Below the pieces are notes generated by a model. The model saw only the letters and a list, made by a program, of their open reading frames with translations, did no database searches and was not told the origin of the DNA. DNA of 64,000 nt from Chenggangzhangella methanolivorans (GTDB lineage Bacteria; Pseudomonadota; Alphaproteobacteria; Rhizobiales; Methylopilaceae): positions 868,001-932,000 of the forward strand of contig NZ_CP081869.1 of NCBI RefSeq assembly GCF_019797865.1. Reading direction: 5' to 3'. Each line of letters begins with the position of its first letter. Position 1 is the stretch's first letter. Shown one piece after another: positions 23,882 through 33,560 of the stretch. Position numbers and translations under genes: made by a program.

Positions 23882-24489
23882 TCAGAGCGTGCGGCTCGCC
23901 GTCGTCTTGAGCGCCACGGCTTCCCAGTAGCCGGCCGCCGTGCGGCAAGCCGTGCCTTCGGCTGCTCGTGGCCGCCGCCCGAATGGCTCGCGGCGAAGGA
24001 GCGGCAGGGTCGCCGTTTTCCGTGGTCGCGCCGGCCGAGGCCGAGAACGAGCCGTAGGCGCCGGTGTCGGGGTTCGCCCACGGCACCGAGGCGTTCACCG
24101 CGTCCGCGCCCATCGCAAGGCTCAGCGCTCCGCGGGCGTAGGCCCAGTCCGAGGGGGTGATGGCGGGGTCGTCGTCCTTCTTGGACGCGGGCGCGTAGGC
24201 CACGGGCCTGGCCTGCGCGGCCGGCGCGGCGGCGCTCGCGCCCGGCGGCGGGGCGAGCGGGCTCGAGGCGACCGCGTCCTTCGGAGCGGGGCGTCACGGC
24301 CGCGCGCGACGCGTCGACGCTGCCGGTCTTGATGTCGTCGGAGCCGTAGATCGGATAGGAGACGCTGCAGGCGCCAAGGCCGAGCGACAGCGCGGCCGCG
24401 GCGGCGACGGCCGACAGCCGGCCTCGCGGCGGGCGGGGCGCTCGTGTAGATCTGGTCGCAAGCGTCGCGTGCGGATCGTGGCTACGCAT
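23882..24489 (-). CDS. RT0821/Lpp0805-type surface lipoprotein, frameshifted
   Basis: The product resembles the 17-kDa surface-antigen-like RT0821/Lpp0805 family of alphaproteobacteria. The N-terminus is basic, followed by a hydrophobic stretch and a lipobox-like LSLGLGAC. The conserved middle is [18 protein letters not shown] and [20 protein letters not shown], with [20 protein letters not shown] after that. The last frame ends [14 protein letters not shown] at 23882. Breaks lie near 24285, 24000 and 23935. The expected role is an outer-membrane or periplasmic lipoprotein of unknown function. Confidence 0.7.
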
Positions 24490-24541
24490 CGGTACTCGAA
24501 AACTCCAGGATCGCCCGGCGAGTAAAGGCGAGGAGCAGTTA

Positions 24542-25164
24542 ATGTCGCGTGACCTTCCGGCGGCCTCCGTCGCCCTCCACGAGGCCGAGGATCCCTATCC
24601 CCTGTTCGAGGCCTGGTTCGCCGAAGCCAAGGATAGCGAGATCAACGATCCGAACGCCATGGCGCTCGCGACCGTCGACGCCGAAGGGCTGCCGGATGTC
24701 CGGATGGTGTTTGCTGAACGGACTCGATGCCCGCGGCTTCGTCTTCTACTCCAACCGCGGCAGCGCGAAGGGGCGGGAGTTGCAGGGCCAGCCCAAGGCC
24801 TCCGCCGTGTTCCACTGGAAGTCGCTGCGCCGGCAGGTGCGCGTGCGCGGCCCCGTCGAGGAGGTCTCGGCCGACGAGGCCGACGCCTATTACGCGAGCC
24901 GCCCGCGGCTTTCCCGCATTGGCGCATGGGCCTCGATCCAGTCCCGCCCGCTCGCCTCGCGCTCCGAGCTCGAGCAGGCGGTGGCGACCCGCGAGGCCGA
25001 GTTCGAGGACCGCGAGCCGCCGCGCCCGGCATGGGACGGGCTGGCGCATCGTCCCCACATCGGTCGAGTTCTGGCTCGACATGCCCTACCGTCTGCACGA
25101 TCGCGCGGTCTTCACGCGCGCCGGGGCGGCCGCGCCCTGGGTCCGCACGAGGCTCTATCCATGA
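24542..25164 (+). CDS. pdxH: Pyridoxamine 5'-phosphate oxidase, two frameshifts
   Basis: PdxH is the FMN enzyme that oxidises pyridoxine or pyridoxamine phosphate to pyridoxal 5'-phosphate. The product begins [20 protein letters not shown]. Conserved blocks are [59 protein letters not shown] and [17 protein letters not shown]; the C-terminus is [17 protein letters not shown] ... VRTRLYP. Breaks occur near 24713 (TTT where TT fits) and near 25065. The full length is about 207 residues, as expected. Its stop overlaps an ATG (ATGA) opening a small frame ahead of the SDR gene. Confidence 0.93.
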
Positions 25165-25421
25165 CCGACGACAAGCGGTCCGGCCCCGAAGGCGCGGACA
25201 AAACGAAGGACGGCGCGCTGTGCCCGTTCACCGGCCAGCGCGCGGGCGACGCCGGCCCGCAGCAGATGGGCTCGCTGTCGGCCGCAAGCGCCGGCGCGGT
25301 GGCGGCTCCGCACGCGCCGACCCCGCGCCGTCCGCCATGCCGCGGCGCGCCGGCTCCAACGAGCCGCGCAAGACGCTGCTGCTCACCGGCGCGAGCCGGG
25401 GCATCGGCCATGCGACGGTGA
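25161..25421 (+). CDS. Small frame between pdxH and the SDR gene, uncertain
   Basis: An ATG overlaps the pdxH stop and opens 86 codons beginning [19 protein letters not shown], then [11 protein letters not shown]. The last third overlaps the SDR gene in another frame and looks like out-of-frame sequence. It may be a real small protein, a leader fused to the SDR by an indel near 25322, or nothing. The CPFTG stretch is unusual but matches no motif I can name. Confidence 0.3.
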   Translation: MTDDKRSGPEGADKTKDGALCPFTGQRAGDAGPQQMGSLSAASAGAVAAPHAPTPRRPPCRGAPAPTSRARRCCSPARAGASAMRR

Positions 25422-26089
25422 AGCGCTTCTCGGCCGCCGGCTGGCGGGTCATCACCTGCTCGCGCCACGCCTTTCCGGAAGAATGCCCCTGGGGCGCGGG
25501 GCCCGAGGACCACATCCAGGTCGATCTCGCCGACGTCGACAACACCGTGGAGGCGATCGCCGACGTCCGCGAGCGCCTCGAAGGCGGCGCGCTGCATGCG
25601 CTCGTTAACAACGCCGGCATCAGCCGAAGGGCCCCAACCGCGAGCGCATGAACGCGATCGACACCGGGCTCGACGACTGGAAGACGGTGTTCCAGGTCAA
25701 TTTCTTCGCGCCCATCATGCTGGCGCGGCCTCGCCGCCGAGCTCACCGCAGCCCGCGGCTCGATCGTCAACGTCACCTCGATCGCCGGCGGGCGGGTGCA
25801 TCCCTTCGCCGGCGCGGCCTACGCCACCTCGAAGGCGGCGCTTGCGGCCCTCACCCGCGAGATGGCGGCGGATTTCGGGCCGCTCGGCGTGCGCGTGAAC
25901 GCGATCGCGCCGGGCGAGATCGACACCGCGATCCTGTCGCCCGGCACCGACAAGCTGGTGGCGCAGATCCCGCTCCGCCGCCTCGGCACGCCCGACGAGG
26001 TGGCGAAGACGATCTACTTCCTGTGCACCGAGAACTCGTCCTACGTGACGGGATCGGAAATCCACATCAACGGCGGCCAGCACGTCTGA
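25337..26089 (+). CDS. Short-chain dehydrogenase/reductase (SDR) downstream of pdxH, frameshifted
   Basis: An NAD(P)-dependent SDR of about 250 residues. The nucleotide site is [20 protein letters not shown], followed by [47 protein letters not shown] with K next (the Y-x-x-x-K pair) and [20 protein letters not shown]. The end is [12 protein letters not shown]. Breaks lie near 25628 and 25730. The start [12 protein letters not shown] at 25337 fits family length; an upstream fusion to the small frame at 25161 is the alternative. A linked pdxH-SDR order is, as I recall, common in Hyphomicrobiales; the substrate is unknown. Confidence 0.82.
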
Positions 26090-26097
26090 GGCTGCAC

Positions 26098-27180
26098 TCA
26101 GGCGCGGGCGCGGAGCTCGGCCTGCGCGCGGGCGATGAGGCCCGGATAGCGCTTGCCCGGATACCAGGGCGTGGACATGAGCTCCGCAAAGCCCGGCAGG
26201 CTCTCCATGTGGCCGATCATGCGGGCCCGCATCGCCTCGTCGGGCAGCGGGCCGCGCAGCGCCTCCATGTTCTCGACGAGATGGTCGGGGTTCGAGGTCG
26301 AAGGCAGCGCGCAGGTCACGGCCGGATGGCCGAGCACGAACTTCAGGAAGAACGCCGCCCAGCTCTTCGCGCCGATGTCGGCCGCGAAGTCCGGCAGCGG
26401 ACGGCCCTCCACGAGCTTGAACAGGCGCGCCTTCTCGAACGGCATGTTGATTAGCACGCCGCAGCCCTTGGCGGCCGCCTCCTTCAGCACGCTCGCGGCG
26501 CGGTTGGCGATCGAGTAGTTGACCTGCACGAAGTCGAGCCCGCCGCGCCCGATCCAGCCCGCGAGCACGCTCTGATAGGCGTTCTCGTGGTGCGAGGCGC
26601 CGACGAAGCGCACCCGCCCCTCCTTTTTCCAGGCCTTCATCAGCGGGACCACGACGTCGACATTGACGAGGCTGTGGCACTGCATGACGTCGATCTTCTC
26701 GCGCCAGAGCCGCCCGAGGCTCTGGTCGAGGCTGCGGCGCGCATGGCTGTCGTCGGCGAGATACTCGCCCGTCGACCAGATCTTGTTGGTGACGAAGACG
26801 TCGTCGGTCCCCTCGATCGAGGCGAGCGCCGCCCCCACGGTGATCTCGCCGGAGCCGTAGAGCGGCGACGTGTCGATCACCCGGCCGCCCGCGGCGCGGA
26901 AGCGGCGCACGACCTCGATGAGGTGGCCGCGTTTCTGGCCCGGAACGACGTCGAAGGTGAGGAAGGTGCCGAGCCCGACCGCGGGCAGGACCTCGCCGCT
27001 GCGCGGGATCGCGCGGGAGATCACGTCGCCGGCCGGAACGGGCGCCGGCCCGGCGGCGGGCGTCTGGGCCGCGGCGGGCGACGTCGCGGGGCCGGCGGCC
27101 AGGACAGCGGAGGCCGCGCCGAGGCTTGCGGCTCCGCTAAGCACGCCGCGGCGGCTGAGTGTCGGGGTCGTCAACGGCAT
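26098..27180 (-). CDS. Tat-exported aldo/keto reductase
   Basis: The intact 360-residue product starts MPLTTPTLSRRGVLSGAASL at 27180. The SRRGVL core plus a hydrophobic Ala-rich stretch forms a twin-arginine export signal. The mature part is an aldo/keto reductase barrel: GLGTFLTFDVVPGQ, GGRVIDTSPLYGSGEITVG (with the catalytic Asp and Tyr), VFVTNKIWSTG (Lys) and IDVMQCHSLVNVDVVVPL (His). Export of an NADPH-type reductase is unusual, so the cofactor may be loaded in the cytoplasm. It is divergent from an AraC regulator across 103 bp, which probably controls it. Confidence 0.88.
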   Translation of the reverse strand: MPLTTPTLSRRGVLSGAASLGAASAVLAAGPATSPAAAQTPAAGPAPVPAGDVISRAIPRSGEVLPAVGLGTFLTFDVVPGQKRGHLIEVVRRFRAAGGRVIDTSPLYGSGEITVGAALASIEGTDDVFVTNKIWSTGEYLADDSHARRSLDQSLGRLWREKIDVMQCHSLVNVDVVVPLMKAWKKEGRVRFVGASHHENAYQSVLAGWIGRGGLDFVQVNYSIANRAASVLKEAAAKGCGVLINMPFEKARLFKLVEGRPLPDFAADIGAKSWAAFFLKFVLGHPAVTCALPSTSNPDHLVENMEALRGPLPDEAMRARMIGHMESLPGFAELMSTPWYPGKRYPGLIARAQAELRARA

Positions 27181-27283
27181 GGCTCGCTCCGGGGCGTGAT
27201 GTCCTTGCCATCGCCTAAGCCTTTCGGCGAAGCTCGGCGCGCGCGCGATCCTGATCCGCGGGACGCGATCCTGATCTTTCCGG

Positions 27284-28132
27284 ATGGACCGCAGATGTTT
27301 CGCCGCGTGCACGAGCCCGAAGCGCAGGATCGTCGATCGGCGATCTGGGGGCGGCCGCTTCGACGCCGGACGACGGCCCATGACGCGCCGCGTCGAGGGC
27401 GTGACGCGCAGCGACGACCACCTTCTGCTGGTGACGCTTTCGGGCGGCGCGAAGCGGCTCACCGTCGTCGCCGACGACGGCCACCGCTATGACGGGCCCG
27501 ACCGCGCCGGCGCCGTCTCGTTCCTGCCGGCCTTTTGCGAGCGGCGCCTGACGCTCGACCATGTCGAGGCCGAATGGGCCTCGATCTCGCTGTCGCGCGC
27601 GTCCTTCGGGCCGCTCGAGACCGCCGCGCGGCTCGCGCCCTTCAGCAATGTCGAGGATCCGGTGGTGTTCGCGATCGTCGGCGAGATCGACCGCATGCAT
27701 CGCGCCGACGGCGCGGTCGACGCCGCCTACGCCGAGACCATGGCGTTCGCGCTCGCGCGCCACGTCGCCCGCCGCGCGGGCGTTTCGGCCGAACGGGCCG
27801 GACGGACGCCCGCGCTGCCGCGGTGGAAGCTGAAGCGGGTGCGCGACCATGTCGAGGCGCATCTCGACCGGCAGATCTCGATCGCGGAGCTCGCGGAGGT
27901 CGCCGGCATGTCGGCGGGCCACTTCCACCGAGCCTTTCGCGAGGCGACCGGCGCGACGCCGCTGCGCTTCATCCAGGAGCGGCGCGTCGAGCTCGCCGCG
28001 CGGCTGCTGCGGACGGGCGAGGCCTCGGTCGGCGAGGTCGCGGCGAAGGTGGGCTTTGAGAGCCAGAGCCATTTCGCGCGCGTTTTCCGCGCGATCGCAG
28101 GTCGCCGCCCTTCTGAGGCGGGCGGCGGCTGA
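27284..28132 (+). CDS. AraC-family transcriptional regulator
   Basis: The intact 282-residue product has an N-terminal sensing region and a C-terminal AraC-type double helix-turn-helix. The latter reads RVRDHVEAHLDRQISIAELA, EVAGMSAGHFHRAFREATG, ATPLRFIQERRVELAARLL and VAAKVGFESQSHFARVFRAI. It is divergent from the aldo/keto reductase gene, the standard layout for a regulator and its target. The start is the ATG at 27284, but MTRRVEGVTRSDDH (32 codons later) is possible. The stop lies five bases from the end of the converging cyclic-di-GMP gene. Confidence 0.87.
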   Translation: MDRRCFAACTSPKRRIVDRRSGGGRFDAGRRPMTRRVEGVTRSDDHLLLVTLSGGAKRLTVVADDGHRYDGPDRAGAVSFLPAFCERRLTLDHVEAEWASISLSRASFGPLETAARLAPFSNVEDPVVFAIVGEIDRMHRADGAVDAAYAETMAFALARHVARRAGVSAERAGRTPALPRWKLKRVRDHVEAHLDRQISIAELAEVAGMSAGHFHRAFREATGATPLRFIQERRVELAARLLRTGEASVGEVAAKVGFESQSHFARVFRAIAGRRPSEAGGG

Positions 28133-28136
28133 AGCC

Positions 28137-30484
28137 TCAGCCGGCCGCGAGCATCCGCTGGCGCGAGAACGGCGATTCGAACGAGACCACCGGGCTCGGA
28201 CGGCCGACCAGATAGCCCTGGATCTCCTCGCAGTTGAGCTCGGCGAGGAAGGCGCGCTGCTCCGGCGTCTCGACGCCCTCGGCCGTGATCGGCATTTCGA
28301 GGCTTTCGCCGAGCGCGATCACCGCGCGCACGATGGCCTTGGCCTGCGGGCTGGTCGAGAGCGTGCGGATGAACGAGGCGTCTTGATCCGGTCGAACGGA
28401 AAGGCCTGCAGGTAGCTGAGCGACGAGTAGCCGGTGCCGAAGTCGTCCATGGCGATCTGCACGCCGAGCGCCTTCAAACGCCGCAGCGTGTTGAGCGCGC
28501 CGGTGAGGTTGTCGAGCAGCACGCCTTCGGTGATCTCGAGCTCGAGGCGGGCGGCCGGCAGACCGGTCTCGATCAGGATCGAATGGACGAGCTCCACGAT
28601 GTCGCCGTGCTGGAACTGCACCGGCGACAGGTTGACCGCGACCTTGCCGGGCTTCGCCCATTTCATGCCTTCGCGGCAGGCGGTGCGCAGCACCCACTCG
28701 CCGATCGGCACGATCGCGGCGGTCTCCTCGGCGACCGGCACGAACTGCACCGGCGGCACCACGCCGCGGGTCGGATGCTTCCAGCGGATCAGCGCCTCGA
28801 AGCCGACGATCTCGCCGGTCTTGGCGTTGGCCTGCGGCATCCAGTGCAGGAACATCTCGCCGCGGGTGATGGCGGTGGTGAGGTCCTGCTGCAGCGCCCG
28901 GCGCTCGCGAAGCGCGAGGTCCATCTCGGGCTCGAAGCCGCGCGCGAGGCCGCGCCCGTCCGCCTTGGCGCGGTAGAGCGCGGCGTCGGCGTTGGAGAAC
29001 AGCGTGTCGACGTCGCCGCCGTGATGGGGATAGACCGCATAGCCGACGCTCGCGCCGCAGCGGATCGTGCGGCCGGCCACCACCGTGTCGGTGTTGAGGC
29101 GCTCGGTGACGCGCAACGCGACCTTGTCGGCGTCGCCGGCGTCGGCGCCGGTGCCGATCATCACGAACTCGTCGCCGCCGAGGCGGAACGCCATGCAGTC
29201 CGGCGCGGCCGCGGTGAGGCGGCGGGCGGCCGTGCGGAGGATGTCGTCGCCGGCCGAATGGCCGAAGACGTCGTTCACTTCCTTGAACTTGTCGAGGTCG
29301 ACGCAGAACAGCGCCACCTCGCCGCCGCGCTTCAGCGCCGAGGACAGCGCCTCGCCGAAGGCCGCGCGGTTGGCCAGGCCGGTCAGCGGGTCGTGATAGG
29401 CCAGATGCCGGATCTGGTGCTCGTTGCGCTTCTGCTCGGAGAGGTCGCGCAGCGTGAAGACCCGGCGCTGGCGGTTCTCGATCGCGACGTCGCGGCTCGA
29501 GATCTCGACCCAGGAGGCCTCGCCTCCCATCGCCTTCACGGCGACTTCCTGGGGCTTGGCGAGGCTCGCCGACAGGATGCGGTCGGGATCGGGCGCGTCG
29601 AGGAAGTCACGGAGCGCGCGGGCGCGCATCACCGAGGGGTCGAGCCCGACGAAGCGCGCGGCCGCGAGATTGACGTCGACGATGCGCGCGTCCTCGCAGA
29701 TCACGATGCCCTCGCGCGTCAGGTCGGCGAAGGCGCGTTCGCGCGCGGCGGAGCGGCCCGAGGAGAGCCGGGCGCGCAGAGCCGGGCCGACGGACGCCCC
29801 GATGACCACGGCGGCGAACACCAGCGCCGCGACCAGCTCGAGCGCTTCCTGGCCGACCATGAGGCCGCTCGGCGCGAGCCGCGGATTGGCGGCGAACGAC
29901 AGGGCGTCGGCCGCGATGACGTGGAAACCGGTGACGCCGGCGGCGAAGAGCGCGGTGGCGAGCGCGAAGCCCGCCCGTCGTTCGATCTTCGCCGCGATCC
30001 AGAACGCGCCCGCCGCGGCGCCGACCGAGAGCGCGACGCCGATCGCGAGTTCGCCGTTTTCGAGCGCGAAGCGGCCGGGCCCGCGCATCGCGGCGACGCC
30101 GACGTAATGCACCGCCGCGACGCCCGCGCCGAGCGCGACGCCGGCCGAGGCGGCGGAGCCGCCGTTCGCCCCGTAGAGCGTCATCGCGAGCGCCGCCGTG
30201 ACGAGCGCCACGACAGCGGCCGCAGCCGTCATCCGCGGGTCGTAGCCCACGAGGGCGGAGCCGTCGACGCCCAGGATCGCGACGACATGCGCGCACCAGA
30301 TGGTCGCGGCGACGGTGACCGCGGCGATGACGGCCGCGCTCGTCCGGCTCGCCCGATCCTGCGGATCGGTGAGGCGACCGAGATAATAGACGGCGAGCGC
30401 CCCGCCGATCAGGCACAGCGACGCGACCGCCGCGAAGGCGAACGGCGCAAGTTCATGTGCGAAGGCAGGCGCAGAGAAGGGCAT
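28137..30484 (-). CDS. MHYT-PAS-GGDEF-EAL cyclic-di-GMP protein, one frameshift
   Basis: This inner-membrane protein of about 783 residues should make or break cyclic di-GMP. The first 240 residues are hydrophobic and carry three His-centred motifs of an MHYT sensor: WCAHVVAIL, VHYVGVAAM and GFHVIAADAL. All are degenerate, with Met replaced. A PAS-like region (GIVICEDARIVDVNLAAARF) follows. The GGDEF domain has an intact FRLGGDEFVMIG, and the EAL domain has FEALIRW, LELEITEGVL and MDDFGTGYSSLSYL. A four-base loss near 28383 (ATCAAGACGCC for ATCAAGATCGACGCC) breaks the EAL domain, likely an assembly error. Confidence 0.9.
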
Positions 30485-30560
30485 GGAACCCCGCAGGGAG
30501 AAATCTTCCCCTGCGATAGTTACCGACGCCCCGATAACAATTGGTAAGCGGCCGGGAGCG

Positions 30561-31538
30561 TCAGAGCCACCGACGCCACTTGAAGAAGAGGTAGGGCAAG
30601 ATGGCGCTCAGCACCATGAACCCGAGCGCCATCGGATAGCCGTGGGCCCATTTGAGCTCGGGCATGTTCTCGAAGTTCATTCCGTAGATGGACGCCACCA
30701 GCGTCGGCGGCAGGAACACCACCGCCATCACCGAGAACAGCTTGACGATGTCGTTCTGCGCGAGGCCCACCATTCCGAGCATGGCGTCGAGCAGGAACGT
30801 GATCTTGTCGTTCAGGAAATTGGCGTGCTCCATCAGCGAGGCGACGTCGCGCTGCATCGGCTTCAGCTGCTTCTGCGTCTCCTTCGAAGGCGCGCGCCCG
30901 TCGATCTCGGCCGCAAGATAGAGCAGGACGCGTTGCAACGTGACGAGGCTCTCGCGGGCCTTGGAGTTGAGGTCGCCCTTGCGGCCGATCTGCTTCAGGA
31001 GATCGGTGTAGGGCTTGCGGTAGGCCTGCGCGCCCACCCTTCGGAAAATGGTGGCGGACAGCTGGTCGACCTCCGACCCCACGATCTCGAGAATGTCGGC
31101 CGTGCGGTCGATGACGGCGTCGAACAGGCCGAGCAGGACGCCCTCCGGAGATGTCAGGCTCGGCGAGCTCTGCGCCTTGCAGGCCCGGGAGGCGAACAGC
31201 TCGAACTTCGGTGTGTCGTAGCGCACCGTCACCAACGCCTTGGGCGTCAGGATGAAGGTGACGGCGGACAAGTTGGGAGACAGCGCGTCGACGTTGCAGA
31301 TGAGAGACGCCGTCATGTAACGGCCGACGCCGTCGACATAGAGCCGGCTCGACGGCTCGATCTCGACCATCTCCTCGCGCGTCGGCACGCTCGCGCCGAT
31401 CGTCTGTTCGACGAAGCGGTCCTCCTCCGCGGTCGGCTCCAGCAGATCGATCCAGACGACGCCCTCCGGCAGCGGCCGCCCGACTTCGGACGCGACGCGT
31501 TCCAGCCCGCCGGGGCGATGGGCGTAGGCGATCAGCAC
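30561..31538 (-). CDS. corA: CorA-type magnesium/cobalt transporter
   Basis: CorA-type pentameric channels carry Mg2+ and sometimes Co2+ or Ni2+ inward. The intact 325-residue product has a large cytoplasmic N-terminal domain and two C-terminal helices. The signature is VASIYGMNFENMPELKW, with Gly-Met-Asn at the pore mouth. It ends in LPYLFFKWRRWL. The GTG at 31538 (VLIAYAHRPGGLERV) is chosen because GGAG sits eight bases upstream and family members begin here; the frame stays open upstream without similarity. The 169-bp gap to the next gene holds no other feature I can support. Confidence 0.9.
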   Translation of the reverse strand: MLIAYAHRPGGLERVASEVGRPLPEGVVWIDLLEPTAEEDRFVEQTIGASVPTREEMVEIEPSSRLYVDGVGRYMTASLICNVDALSPNLSAVTFILTPKALVTVRYDTPKFELFASRACKAQSSPSLTSPEGVLLGLFDAVIDRTADILEIVGSEVDQLSATIFRRVGAQAYRKPYTDLLKQIGRKGDLNSKARESLVTLQRVLLYLAAEIDGRAPSKETQKQLKPMQRDVASLMEHANFLNDKITFLLDAMLGMVGLAQNDIVKLFSVMAVVFLPPTLVASIYGMNFENMPELKWAHGYPMALGFMVLSAILPYLFFKWRRWL

Positions 31539-31707
31539 CGCTGGGGCTCCGTTGGACGATAACGGGAGGGGATGTCTCGCCTCCGCTCCGCAGATCAAGC
31601 GGACGGGCGACTGGACAGAGAAATCAGGTAGCGCGATACTTAATCCACCGCATTGCAGCAAGATTTAGTCGATCCAATCCTCGCCCCTCGTGGTTCCGGA
31701 GTCCCCG

Positions 31708-32279
31708 ATGACGAACCGCTTCGCGATTGTGCTTGTTGCGTTTTTCTCCGTCATGACAGCCGCGGCCCCGCGGCCGCAGACCCTGTCGTGGTCGGATCAG
31801 GTCCCTGCGTCTACCAGGGCGGGTACTGTACGGAATTTGGCACCTACAGCGAGTTCGGGCCGATCAACAAGCTCAGCTTCCGCGCGCCGAACTCCGGCAA
31901 GGTCATCGTCACCGCGACCGGGGCGATGCAGTGCTTGAACACTGAGACCCGGGTTGGAAATTACGGCGTGATCGACCTGTCGGCGCGCATCAACACCCCC
32001 GACGAACCGTTCAGCGCTACGGGAGACGGCGTCACCCGCTTCGCCATGCGGATGCCCCCGGTCACGACGTCGACGCCGCTCGGCGAGAGCGTCGCCGTCA
32101 ATCTGTCGAACACGCGCGTGTTCAAGATCAACAAGGGCCCGGTGTCGTTCGAGTACCGGTTCGTCAAGAACCGGATGGACGAGGGAACCTATTGCTACGT
32201 CCACAATCTGAGCCTGTCGGGATCTTCGTCCCCTGACAGCAGCCCAAGCGCGCGCGGAGCCTATTCGGGATCGGCTTGA
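31708..32279 (+). CDS. Secreted hypothetical protein, one frameshift
   Basis: The product begins MTNRFAIVLVAFFSVMTAAA, a signal peptide, at the ATG at 31708. After a break near 31780 it continues as DPVVVGSGPCVYQGGYCTEF and KLSFRAPNSGKVIVTATGAM. The body has four or more Cys residues (PCVYQGGYC, MQCLN, GTYCYV), which suggests disulfides in the periplasm. The total is about 190 residues. I recognise no family. Its 3' end overlaps the converging xseB gene by some 19 bases. Confidence 0.6.
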
Positions 32280-32505
32280 GGCCGCTCGCCCCGCCGTCGG
32301 CCCCCACCGCGATGGTCTCGACCCGCGCCTCGGCGCGCTTCAGCAGCTCGTCGCAGCGGACTTTCAGCGTCTCGCCGCGACGGTAGAGGTCGATCGACTC
32401 CTCGAGCGGCGCCTGGCCCTGCTCGAGCCGCGCCACGATCTTCTCGAGTTCGGCGAGCGCGGCCTCGAACGCCATGGTCTTCGGATCGGCAAGCGGCTCG
32501 GTCAC
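32261..32505 (-). CDS. xseB: Exodeoxyribonuclease VII small subunit
   Basis: XseB is the small subunit of the nuclease that degrades single-stranded DNA in both directions. The product starts MTEPLADPKTMAFEAALAEL and has the conserved EKIVARLEQGQAPLEESIDL, then YRRGETLKVRCDELLKRAEA. Family members are about 80 residues. The uncorrected frame runs on to 113 residues into the opposing gene, but one missing base near 32270 brings a TAG at 32261 into frame after about 81 residues, and I take that as the end. It is 19 bases downstream of the histone-deacetylase-like gene; the large subunit xseA is not in the window. Confidence 0.88.
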
Positions 32506-32524
32506 GGGGGCGGTCTTCCTGCGC

Positions 32525-33451
32525 TCAGGAGCCCATCAGGGCTCGGACATGGGCGGCCGTCGAGTCGGCGAGGCCCTTCAGGTCGTAGCCGCCTTCGAGC
32601 ACCGACACCACCCGCCCCCCGGCTGTTTCCTCCGCGACGTCGAGCAGCGCGCGCGTCATCCAGCCATAGTCCTCGGCGGTGAGCTCCAGGCTGCCGAGCG
32701 GGTCGCGCGCATGGGCGTCGAAGCCCGCCGAGATGATGATGAGGTCGGGCGAGAACGTCCTGAGCGAGGGCAGGATCGACTGGTCGAAGGCCTCGTGGAA
32801 CCGCGAGCCGCCGTCGCCGGCGCGCATCGGGCAGTTCACGACGTTGCCGACGCCGATCTCGGACCGCGCGCCGGTGCCGGGGAACAGCGGCATCTGGTGG
32901 GTCGAGCCGTAGAAGATCGATTTGTCGGACCAGACAAGGGCTTGCGTGCCGTTGCCGTGATGGACGTCGAAGTCGACGATCGCGATCTTCTCGAGGCCGT
33001 GCTTCTTCTGCGCGTGCTTGGCCGCCACCACCGCGAAATTGAACAGGCAGAAGCCCATCGCGACCTCGGCCTCGGCGTGATGTCCGGGCGGACGCTGCGC
33101 GCAGAAGGCGTTCTTGACGCGGCCCTCGACGACCTCGTCGACGGCGTGGATCGAGGCGCCGAGCGCGCGCAGCACCGCCTCCCAGGTGCCGGGGCTCATG
33201 ACGGTGTCGCCGTCGATCCGCACCATGCCTTCGCGCGGCCGCGCCTCTTCGAGCGCGTCGACGAAGCGCGCGGGATGGGCGAGCTTGGCGACCTCGGGCT
33301 CGGCGAGCGGCGCGGCCTCGCGCAGCAGCGCCTGGAACGCCTCGGCCTCCAACGCCTGCTCGACGGCGCGCATGCGCTCGGGCCGTTCGGGATGGCCGGG
33401 CGGCACGAGGTGCTCGGCGTAGGACGGATGCGAGATCAGCAGCGTGCTCAC
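32525..33451 (-). CDS. Histone-deacetylase/acetoin-utilisation family hydrolase
   Basis: The intact 308-residue product belongs to the arginase-deacetylase fold, Zn-dependent amidohydrolases acting on acetyl-lysine, acetylpolyamines or similar. Conserved blocks are HPSYAEHLVPPGHPERPERM, QRPPGHHAEAEVAMGFCLFN (the His pair), VDFDVHHGNGTQ (Zn ligands) and SAGFDAHARDPLGSLELT. The start is a GTG at 33451 with GGGAGG upstream; no ATG fits. It is upstream of xseB, an order found in many Hyphomicrobiales. The physiological substrate is not known from sequence. Confidence 0.9.
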   Translation of the reverse strand: MSTLLISHPSYAEHLVPPGHPERPERMRAVEQALEAEAFQALLREAAPLAEPEVAKLAHPARFVDALEEARPREGMVRIDGDTVMSPGTWEAVLRALGASIHAVDEVVEGRVKNAFCAQRPPGHHAEAEVAMGFCLFNFAVVAAKHAQKKHGLEKIAIVDFDVHHGNGTQALVWSDKSIFYGSTHQMPLFPGTGARSEIGVGNVVNCPMRAGDGGSRFHEAFDQSILPSLRTFSPDLIIISAGFDAHARDPLGSLELTAEDYGWMTRALLDVAEETAGGRVVSVLEGGYDLKGLADSTAAHVRALMGS

Positions 33452-33560
33452 GGCGGGAGCCCTCCCTCGGGCGGCCTTCGTCGGCGGTCTTGTGTCGGCG
33501 CTTGCGCTTTCGGCGATCAAGATGGCGCGCAGGACCCGCGCCGTCGAGGCATGCCAGAGC

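Noticed and set aside
28583-30547. Very long plus-strand open frame opposite the cyclic-di-GMP gene
   Set aside because: The opposite strand encodes clear MHYT, GGDEF and EAL domains; this frame has no recognisable motif and a shadow-type composition.
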